Below, piece after piece: positions 1 through 6,751 of a DNA stretch of 17,391 nt (position 1 is its first letter; every line of letters begins with the position of its first letter). The stretch is from Globomyces pollinis-pini (Eukaryota; Chytridiomycota; Chytridiomycetes; Rhizophydiales; Globomycetaceae). The DNA lies in assembly GCA_025399215.1 (NCBI GenBank), contig MU621419.1, positions 1,134 to 18,524 of the forward strand, written 5' to 3'. The translations under genes and the position numbers were made by a program. Below the pieces are notes generated by a model that ran no database searches, was not told the DNA's origin, and saw only the letters and a program-made list of their open reading frames with translations.

Positions 1-1200
1 ATCTCAAATGGATTCAACCGGGAAGTGTTTCTTGAAGGATTAACCCAGAACGATATAGTTATAATTTCGAATCAAGCAGACGAGACCGTATTTAGAGACA
101 AAGAAACTATTGTATTTCAAAATCCAAAAGAGTTCTTTGAAAATCCAAATAATGAAAGCTATTTAGACCAATTTTCTACTTTTCGTCCAAGAGTTTTGTC
201 TAGAATTTTGATGGATGCTTTATCCCATCCATACTTCAATACTTCTGCTCAGGATAATTTAGCAATCAGATTCGCTTCTAAATATGGCCAAACTGAAATA
301 GTCAAACTTTTGTTGCAAGATTCAAGAGTTGATCCTTCTGATGGTAGCTTCCCCGCAATCGTATGGGCTTCTAAAAATGGGCAAACTGAAATAGTCAAAC
401 TATTGATGAAAGATCCAAGAGTTGATCCTTCTGCGCGGGACAATAGCGCAATCAGTTGTGCAACTTTTTATGGACATTTTGAAACGGTCGAACTTTTGTT
501 ACAAGATTCAAGAGTTGATCCTTCTGATGATAAGAATCTCACAATCAGATGGGCTTCTAGAACTGGACATGCTGGATCTGTAAAACTTTTATTGAAAGAT
601 TCAAGAGTTGACCCTTCTTTTCGGAACAACTACGCAATCAAATGGGCTTCTAGAAATGGACATGCGGAAACAGTAAAACTTTTATTAAAAGATTCAAGAG
701 TTGATCCATCCGCCGAAAATAATTTCGCCATCATATGGGCTTCTAGAAATGGGCATGTTGAGACAGTTAAACTTTTATTGGCAGATTCAAGAGTTGATCC
801 TTCTGCTAATAGCAATCACGCAATCAAATGGGCTTCTAGAAATGGTCTTACTGAAATAGTGAAACTTTTGTTACAAGATTCAAGAGTTGATCCTACTGTT
901 CGACGCAACTACGCAATCATATTGGCTTCTAAATATGGTCATACTGAGACAGTTAGACTATTGCTAAAACATGAAAAAGTTGATCCTTCAGCTTTGAGCA
1001 ATTTAGCGATTTGGGTAGCTTCTAGAAATGTGCGTTCTGACACATTTGAAATCCTGTGGAAGGATTTACGAGGTGATACTTATGTTCGGGACAACTGCGC
1101 AGTCTTATGGGCTAATAGATATAGTCTTACTGAGACAGTTAGACAATTGTTAAAACATGAAATCGTCGATCCGTCGGTTCGGAACAATTTAGCGATTTGA
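1..1200 (+). CDS. Ankyrin-repeat protein, copy 1 (5' partial, premature stop)
   Basis: The frame is open from base 1 (Ile-Ser-Asn-Gly-Phe) with no start, so the gene begins upstream. Position 1 corresponds to about 2528 in copy 2, so a similar N-terminal domain is probably missing here. After about 80 residues of non-repeat linker come 31-residue ankyrin-like units. The typical pattern is AI.WASRNGH.E.VKLLL.DSRVDPS, two residues shorter than the canonical 33. Ten complete units precede TGA at 1198-1200. The same frame then continues open for 55 codons to TAA at 1366-1368 and encodes two more units plus a C-terminus ending SQ, matching copy 2. The TGA therefore looks like a nonsense mutation of a Trp codon. 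Ankyrin repeats normally bind protein partners; the partner here is unknown. It may be a truncated but expressed protein or a young pseudogene. Confidence 0.75.
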   Translation: MSNGFNREVFLEGLTQNDIVIISNQADETVFRDKETIVFQNPKEFFENPNNESYLDQFSTFRPRVLSRILMDALSHPYFNTSAQDNLAIRFASKYGQTEIVKLLLQDSRVDPSDGSFPAIVWASKNGQTEIVKLLMKDPRVDPSARDNSAISCATFYGHFETVELLLQDSRVDPSDDKNLTIRWASRTGHAGSVKLLLKDSRVDPSFRNNYAIKWASRNGHAETVKLLLKDSRVDPSAENNFAIIWASRNGHVETVKLLLADSRVDPSANSNHAIKWASRNGLTEIVKLLLQDSRVDPTVRRNYAIILASKYGHTETVRLLLKHEKVDPSALSNLAIWVASRNVRSDTFEILWKDLRGDTYVRDNCAVLWANRYSLTETVRQLLKHEIVDPSVRNNLAI

Positions 1201-1344
1201 CTAGCTTCTAGAAGTGTCCGTTCTGATACACTTGAACTTTTGTTGAAGGATTCAAGAGTTGATACTTCTGCTCTTTACAATATAGCGATCCGAATGTCTG
1301 CTGAAAAGGGGCATACTGAAATGGTTAAACTACTAGAAAATAGT
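256..1344 (+). repeat. 93-bp ankyrin unit array, copy 1 (12 units)
   Basis: Units start at Asn codons 256, 349 and so on in steps of exactly 93 bp; the ninth starts at 1000 and the twelfth at 1279. The core GATTCAAGAGTTGATCCTTC recurs almost unchanged. Units 8+9 and 10+11 resemble each other as a 186-bp dimer, more than adjacent units do, which points to a block duplication. Because 93 is a multiple of 3, gain or loss of units keeps the frame. Confidence 0.9.
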
Positions 1345-1368
1345 ATAATGACTAAACAATCTCAATAA
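1201..1368 (+). pseudogene. Former C-terminus of ankyrin copy 1, downstream of in-frame TGA
   Basis: In frame with the preceding gene, these 55 codons plus TAA encode LASRSVRSDTLELLLKDSRV, one more degenerate ankyrin unit and a tail ending KQSQ. Copy 2 ends with the equivalent units and tail (ending KVSQ) in intact frame. The segment is thus the displaced tail of copy 1. The final TAA sits inside AATAAA (1364-1369). It would be translated only by stop readthrough. Confidence 0.7.
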
Positions 1369-1667
1369 AATTGAATTTGTTTACTGTAAGAGGTTATGTC
1401 TTTGGTAACTTGGTTTTGGAAATGATAAATCATTATTCCGCTTTATCCTTTTTGTACGTATTGCTATAAGCAATCTTATTATTCAAAATTTGAATACCTA
1501 TTTTCTTCCATAGTTGGAATCTTTCACGTTGGAATCACCAATCCAATTGGTGAAGCCATTGAAGAATAACCTCTTAAATATAAAAATTTGAGTTCAATTC
1601 AATGAGTATGTGAAGTCAAACGAACCTTTTTGATTTATTTCATCAGGATTGAAAGAATAGTGGTTGT

Positions 1668-1850
1668 TTAGTTCATCAATAGTAGAAAAGTATTCAAATC
1701 ATGATTGAATTGTATAATTCGATTCCTTTTTGTTATTTCTTTCGATTGTTGAAGATGACCTTCATTGCAATTCGACATACAACACAAGCATTCATCACAG
1801 AATTTACATATTTTTCTTTTGTGATTAGTTTCGTTCTTGCATTTACTCAT
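1668..1850 (-). CDS. Possible small Cys-rich protein (60 aa), unproven
   Basis: This short frame begins ATG at 1850 and ends TAA at 1668. Its first half is dense in potential metal ligands: C4, H10, C15, C18, C21, C23, C24, C28 and H32, within segments such as HKRKICKFCDECLCC. The spacing resembles a small zinc-binding fold, but I recognise no family. The second half is plain (Asn/Leu-rich). It lies between the two ankyrin genes on the opposite strand. The length is within chance range for AT-rich DNA; only the ligand clustering argues for a gene or gene relic. Confidence 0.2.
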   Translation of the reverse strand: MSKCKNETNHKRKICKFCDECLCCMSNCNEGHLQQSKEITKRNRIIQFNHDLNTFLLLMN

Positions 1851-1886
1851 TAAAGATAATATTTCTGTGATGTAAAGGTTTGAAAG

Positions 1887-1896
1887 ATCACGTGAT
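1887..1896. promoter_or_regulatory. E-box palindrome ATCACGTGAT
   Basis: A perfect 10-bp palindrome with core CACGTG. TCACGTGA is the known preferred site of fungal bHLH factors of the Cbf1/Pho4 type. It lies about 170 bp upstream of the start of ankyrin copy 2, so a promoter role is plausible but inferred. Confidence 0.35.
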
Positions 1897-2068
1897 TAAC
1901 ATAATAACTCAATGAAATCAAATTCAATTCAGAATCGGAAAACAGATTCTTCAATCCGAACCTTAGCGCTTTCTAACGATATAGTTTACATCAATATTGG
2001 AGAAATTTTTTGATTTTCAAAATGGCCCAATTTTACATGGAGAACACAAAATTATTCGCTCTTAAAAC

Positions 2069-4154
2069 ATGCCCCTAGAAACCATGTCCATTAAATCAAA
2101 CCTCCCATATACAATCGCAAGTGAAGTAATTGATACTCCAGTCCAAATCGAACCCGTCAAAGCTGTTACTTTGGCCCTTCAGCAAACTGAACCGAAGTCT
2201 TTACTAATTCAGCATGAAATTCTTCAACAGTTCACCTCTTTCAATCAATTTGGCAAGTATGCATCAACAAACAAGGCAACCTATGAACTCGTTAAAGACT
2301 TTGGATTTAATGAGTTGAGAGACTCTTTGAAAGATGGTTCATTCTACAAAAACCCGGATCTCATCAAATTAGCTCAAAAACGATTCAAACGACTCGCACC
2401 TCTAAACCTAGAGATTAGCCTGATGGTTGATCCCAAAGGAGTCTTCTCTGATCACAACAATAGCATATTTCTAAATACTTTGGCTTTCGAGCATCCAGAA
2501 GTTTACCTTAGCTCATTAAAAGAAGCAATCTCGAATGGATTCAACCGAGAAACGTTTCTTGAAGGATTAACCCAGAACGATATAGTTATAATTTCGAATG
2601 AAGTAGACGAGACTGTATTTAGAGGCAAAGAAACTATCTTGTTTCAAAATCCTTCTTTGAAAATCCAAATAATGAAAGGTATTTAAACCGACTGTATAGT
2701 TTTTATCCAAAAGTTTTGTGCAGAGGTTTGATGGATGCTCTTTCCCATCCAAGCTTCAATACTTCTGCTCAGAATAATTTAGCAATCAGATTTGCTTCTA
2801 GATATGGCCAAACCGAATTAGTCAAACTTTTGTTGAAAGATGAAAGAGTTGATCCTTCTGCTCGAAACAATTCAGCGATTTATGAAGCATCTGGAAATGG
2901 CCATAATCAGATAGTGAAACTCTTGTTACAAGATTCAAGAGTCGATTCTTCTGATGATTTCAATTCGGCCATCAGACTTGCCTCTACAAAAGGCCATAGT
3001 CAGATAGTTAAACTTTTATTGGCAGATTCAAGAGTTGATCCTTCTGCTGATAGTAACCTAGCAATCATACGGGCTGCTTCCTCCGGTCATATTGAAATAG
3101 TCAAACTACTTATGAAAGATTCAAGAGTTGATCCCTCTGCTGATAGAAATGTTGCAGTTGGAACTGCTACTTTGAACGGACATACTCAGATAGTCAAACT
3201 TTTAGAGTTGATCCTTCTGCTCGGGACAATCGCGCAATGAGATGCGCTTCTGAATATTGCCGCACTGAAATAGTCAAACTACTGATGGAAGATTTAAGAG
3301 TTGATCCTTCTGCTAATAGTAATCACGCAATCAGATGGGCTTCTAGGAATGGCGAAACTGAAATAGTCAATCTTTTGTTACAAGATTCAAGAGTGGATCC
3401 TTCTGCTGAAAGCAATTACGCAATCAATTGGGCTTCTAGAAATGGGGATGCTGAACCAGTGAAACGTTTGTTGAAAGATTCAAGAGTTGATCCTGCTGAT
3501 CGGAACAATTACGCGAGCAAATGGGCTTGTAGAAATGGACATGTTGAAGTAGTCAAACTTTTGTTGAAAGATGCAAGAGTTAATCCTTCTGCTGATAACA
3601 ATTTATCGATCCAGGAAGCTTCTAGAAACGGCCATGCTGAGATAGTGAAACTTTTTTTAGAAGATTCAAGAGTGGATCCGTCTGCTGCTAATAATTTAGT
3701 GATCCGCAAAGCTTCTAGAAATGGCCATACCGAGACAGTGAAACTTTTATTGGTAGATTCAAGAGTTGATCCATCTGCTGATAACAATTTAGTGATCCAG
3801 GAAGCTTCTAGAAACGGCCATACAGAAATAGTGAAACTTTTATTACAAGAGTCAAGAGTTGATCCGTCTACTGATTACAATTTAGCTATTCGGGAAGCTT
3901 CTAGACATGGCCATACTGAGACAGTGAAAATTTTATTGGCAGATTCAAGAGTTGATCCTTCGGCTTGGAGCAATTTAGCGATTTGGTTGGCTTCTAGAAA
4001 TGGCCATTCTGAGACACTTCAACTTTTGTTGAAGGATTCAAGAGTTGATACTTTTGCTCTTTACAATTTAGCGATCCGAATGCCAGTTGAAAACGGACAT
4101 ACTGAAATAGTTAAAATATTGGAAAACAGTATAATTGCAAAAGTATCTCAATAA
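2069..4154 (+). pseudogene. Ankyrin-repeat protein, copy 2 (two frameshifts)
   Basis: Three consecutive frames cover one ancestral gene: 2069-2686, then 2716-3240, then 3237-4154 ending TAA. Residues about 43-90 (from LLIQHEILQQF) loosely resemble an F-box-like helical region; this is tentative. Then come linker sequence shared with copy 1 and 15 ankyrin-like units of 31 residues. Compared with copy 1 or with its own repeats, 7 nt are missing at about 2652/2653 and 13 nt at about 3204, each shifting the frame by one. If both are real, translation gives only the N-terminal 205 residues. A 35-nt GT-AG segment (2679-2713) could bypass the first break; nothing convincing bypasses the second. The start at 2069 is the first ATG of the long frame; Met6 (2084) is an alternative. 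F-box plus ankyrin proteins usually select substrates for ubiquitination, but that role is inference here. Confidence 0.7.
2776..4130 (+). repeat. 93-bp ankyrin unit array, copy 2 (15 units)
   Basis: Units begin at Asn codon 2776 and recur every 93 bp to 4065, allowing for the 13-nt deletion at about 3204. Units 10 and 12 are nearly the same (IQEASRNGH core), suggesting recent exchange or duplication within the array. The penultimate unit carries NLAIWLASRNGHSET, the counterpart of the units flanking the TGA in copy 1. Confidence 0.88.
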
Positions 4155-5080
4155 AAATGAATTTGTAAATTGTAATTGGCTCCAAATTGGTTTTGGGAAT
4201 GATAAACTGTTTGTTTGCTTAATGCTCTTTGTATGTATCGTTCGTTCCTTCTAAGCAGTCTGAGTTAAAATCAATTATTATTCCTGAAGCTTGCTTTGAA
4301 TCTTTCCCATCATAGTTGGAAAATACGAGATTCTTTTTCGTTCATAGTCATCAAGTAAAGCATAGCTTTAATTGAATTTGTTGACCTTAACCTGGGTTTG
4401 TAACTCTCGCATCTAATTATTCGCGTCATAACTAGCTTTGTTTATCAACAGAAGATAGCATAGTTTTATGTGTTGAAAGAATGAGTCCAGGACTTCAAAT
4501 GACGGAAATAACAGGTAGGGTTGTAAAGTAGGGCCGAATAATTTTGAATTGTTTTTCTAGTAGGGTGGAATAAGCCCACTAGGGTTGAATAGTTCAATCG
4601 TTATCATAAAGTTTACCGAATCCAAAAGAATTATTTTTTGCTGTATCTTTCCTAATCCTTCTGGATCTTCAAAACTTCTATTCTTGATCTTCTTTTCTTC
4701 TTCCTTTTCGATTACCTTTCATCAATATCTATTGTCAAGCTAAAGAATCATGTCTCTTGATTCTTTCTACACTTTTCGAAGTTGTAAGTCAAACCATTTA
4801 AATCCAAGCCTTAATAACTCGTACATTAGTATTAGACAATTATCGACGTTATAAGCATTGACTCTTGATCTTAGAACGTAATTATATCCAGATGGCACGT
4901 GTCTGTTCCGATCGAAACATGTGTAGCCAATATTGATACATCACCTGTTTCTAAAAAACTTTAATCTAAAAATTATTAGATTCCACTGAGTATGTTTATA
5001 TTTAGATTGGAACGTTAGAACACTGCTTTTTTAAAGTATTGAAACTCTTTAACTTTCAATTGATATTTCAAAGGTTGAAA

Positions 5081-5113
5081 GTGTGTTGTGTTTTGACAAT
5101 TAGTACAACACAC
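5081..5113. repeat. Inverted repeat GTGTGTTGT / ACAACACAC
   Basis: Perfect 9-bp arms at 5081-5089 and 5105-5113 flank a 15-nt spacer. The same ACAACACA/TGTTGTGT words recur in other intergenic stretches of the window. Confidence 0.5.
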
Positions 5114-5263
5114 AGGTCAGTTCACATACATGCTTTAAATACCATTGATCAAAAGAAGATATTCTTTTTGAGTCTACATATTTGGCAATAATGGTATTAG
5201 AATCCCACAACTTTCTTGTTTGTACCAACTGACAATCCAATTTACCTTGTTACAGTCAATTTC

Positions 5264-5281
5264 GAATGTACAAGTACATTC
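5264..5281. repeat. Inverted repeat GAATGTAC-AA-GTACATTC
   Basis: Perfect 8-bp arms around a 2-nt centre form an 18-bp near-palindrome. The shape fits a site for a dimeric DNA-binding protein; no specific factor can be named. Confidence 0.45.
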
Positions 5282-5558
5282 TATCAAATGAAAGTGATTT
5301 GATTTAGAAGATCACATTGTTGTGTTTTTGGTACACCTTTTAGGTAAGTAAATTTTTGGCCAGTCACATGCTGCTTTCTAAACAAACCATTTAGTACTTC
5401 ATACTTGCAATATAAAATGGTGCTGATGGTATAGATCTAGTTTATATTGGTAATGTCAACAGTGGTGAAGTCATCCATTTATAATAGTCTGTCTTGAGAT
5501 GGACGTGAATTTTATCAGAAAGGACTCTGATCTAGCTTTAAACATACTTACCGCAACT

Positions 5559-5567
5559 ATGAGTCAT
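5559..5567. promoter_or_regulatory. Gcn4/AP-1-type bZIP site ATGAGTCAT
   Basis: This is an exact match to the classic fungal Gcn4 consensus ATGA(C/G)TCAT, located 150 bp upstream of the ATG at 5717. Control of that gene by a bZIP factor is inferred. Confidence 0.4.
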
Positions 5568-5670
5568 TTCTCAGTAAACTATTAAATTGTCTTTAAGTTG
5601 TTGTGTGTCCATGACAGACTGTTCAGACACACCATGCTTTTCAAAGCCATACCTGTATTAAATTTTATGA

Positions 5671-5678
5671 TATAAAAG
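5671..5678 (+). promoter_or_regulatory. TATA box (TATAAAAG)
   Basis: A consensus TATA box lies 38 nt before the ATG at 5717, implying a very short 5' leader. HADH has the same arrangement. Confidence 0.55.
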
Positions 5679-5716
5679 CCAAGAATAATTTACTTTTTCT
5701 ATTACCGAAAAGAAAA

Positions 5717-6574
5717 ATGAATGGTGTATTGATTGTATTAGTATCCTTGATCTCTTGTGTCTTGAGTAATGTTATCTCAGGTGCAAGAAAGGTATTCCCA
5801 TTAAAAGTTGAAGATGGTGAGAAATATTGGCCTTCGATTGGAAAAGCGGAAGGTGATTTCAGTGGTTCACCTAAAGATGAATTGGATATTATGGAAAGAA
5901 AGTATATCAACTCCTCTATTTCTATTCCAGCAGATAAAGCCTTTATATTGGATTCAAAATTTCAATTCTTGTATGGAACAATTGAATTGGAAAAGGTTGA
6001 TATACAAATTCAAGTGCTTGATCCAGAATATAAAAAAAAGGAATGGTACGTTCCATTGGATCAATGGGGGAATGGGTCTGTAACAGATAAGCAGATAACA
6101 GAGGCGATGGATTCTGCATTTGCATCTCGCGTTTTACTACGATCAGTGTCTGTTGGTTCTGCCAAAGCAGCAGGAACTGGTTTTGAAAGTGTTGGGCCAG
6201 TGAATGATGTTGTGTATGCACAAACTTGGAAGGGGACATTTGGTGGATTGTTTAATGGGAATGCACATCTATCATTTGATAAGTTAAACAAGCAGTCAAT
6301 TTTACAGTTGTTTAATATCAGTATGGTAAAAGTGGAAGGACAAATTGTAAGGGTTGTAACAGAAAAAGCAAGATTTAATCTCGAAGTATCGTATGTAACC
6401 GGAATCTTAGGCAATGGTACGATTAGTAAAGGACCACTTGTTTTAGAAGGGTTAGAATCCAATGCAGTACCAAACAATGGAAGATTTTTGACTATTTTAG
6501 TAGTTATTTTCGGGATATTGTTAGTAGGAGGTGTTTTGATTTACTTTTATCGTCGAAAGCGCGTTTCCAAGTAG
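5717..6574 (+). CDS. Type I single-pass membrane glycoprotein, unknown family (285 aa)
   Basis: The intact intronless frame begins with a hydrophobic signal peptide (MNGVLIVLVSLISCVLS, cleavage around residues 17-22). A luminal or extracellular domain of about 235 residues follows, then one strong transmembrane helix (about 257-278) and a short basic tail YRRKRVSK. Potential N-glycosylation sequons are at N65 (NSS), N119 (NGS), N200 (NIS) and N233 (NGT), which fits passage through the ER. The domain contains beta-like alternating stretches and no cysteine after residue 14, so it is not disulphide-stabilised. I do not recognise the family and assign no function. The start is supported by the signal peptide and the TATA box 38 nt upstream; AATAAA follows the TAG stop by 8 nt. 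Confidence 0.85.
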   Translation: MNGVLIVLVSLISCVLSNVISGARKVFPLKVEDGEKYWPSIGKAEGDFSGSPKDELDIMERKYINSSISIPADKAFILDSKFQFLYGTIELEKVDIQIQVLDPEYKKKEWYVPLDQWGNGSVTDKQITEAMDSAFASRVLLRSVSVGSAKAAGTGFESVGPVNDVVYAQTWKGTFGGLFNGNAHLSFDKLNKQSILQLFNISMVKVEGQIVRVVTEKARFNLEVSYVTGILGNGTISKGPLVLEGLESNAVPNNGRFLTILVVIFGILLVGGVLIYFYRRKRVSK

Positions 6575-6581
6575 GATACCA

Positions 6582-6587
6582 AATAAA
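6582..6587 (+). terminator. Poly(A) signal AATAAA after membrane-protein gene
   Basis: A canonical AATAAA hexamer begins 8 nt after the TAG stop at 6574, within the 177-bp gap to HADH. The predicted 3' UTR is very short. Confidence 0.5.
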
Positions 6588-6708
6588 ACCCAAGAATTTT
6601 GACCAGTTACGTGTGTTTTCAATACTAGTCTACTATACCAATGCTAATCTACTATTCTTGTATGTGAGTATCTAAAACAAATGGTTTTCACATTCCCAAT
6701 CATGTGAG

Positions 6709-6716
6709 TATAAAAA
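6709..6716 (+). promoter_or_regulatory. TATA box of HADH (TATAAAAA)
   Basis: This TATA element lies 35 nt before the ATG at 6752, at nearly the same distance as in the upstream membrane-protein gene. CATGTG just precedes it. Confidence 0.5.
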
Positions 6717-6751
6717 TAACTCCACCAACCCTAGAATAGAATTCTTTACCA

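Larger units (their letters stand above)
1369..2068. other. Intergenic region between ankyrin copies
   Basis: About the first 160 bp match the 3' flank of copy 2 (from 4155), so the duplication extends past the coding end. The rest is AT-rich with no recognised gene apart from one short Cys-rich reading frame on the - strand. A perfect palindrome ATCACGTGAT lies at 1887-1896, upstream of copy 2. ATG at 2022 opens an 18-codon reading frame (stop 2076-2078) that overlaps the copy 2 start in another frame. Confidence 0.6.
4155..5716. other. 1.5-kb region without a recognisable gene
   Basis: The first 170 bp resemble the 3' flank of ankyrin copy 1. Stops are dense in all frames beyond that. Items seen: a cluster of TAGGG-containing motifs with a hairpin (4515-4590), inverted repeats at 5081-5113 and 5264-5281, several TGTTGTGT motifs, ATGAGTCAT at 5559-5567 and a TATA box near the downstream gene. 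A pyrimidine-rich tract covers about 4640-4725. I see no tRNA or conserved coding segment. Confidence 0.6.

Noticed and set aside
1198..1200. TGA decoded as Trp (altered nuclear code)
   Set aside because: All conserved Trp positions in HADH and both chitin synthases use TGG, and no in-frame TGA occurs in their exons. A single TGA in a decaying repeat gene is better explained by mutation.
3207..3241. 35-nt intron bypassing the second frameshift in ankyrin copy 2
   Set aside because: The phase would fit, but the donor GTTGAT is the invariant repeat sequence present in nearly every unit, the acceptor GAG is poor and there is no branch-like site.
249..3787. Antisense open frames across the ankyrin arrays
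   Set aside because: The 93-bp period is a multiple of three, so a stop-free antisense phase repeats in every unit. The frames have no starts or domains of their own and simply mirror the sense repeats.
5344..5395. GTAAGT donor with TTTCTAAAC and a TTTAG acceptor as a 5' UTR intron
   Set aside because: It is about 50 nt, above the local intron ceiling, with no coding sequence on either side and a nearer TATA box at 5671 for the downstream gene. Chance resemblance is likely.
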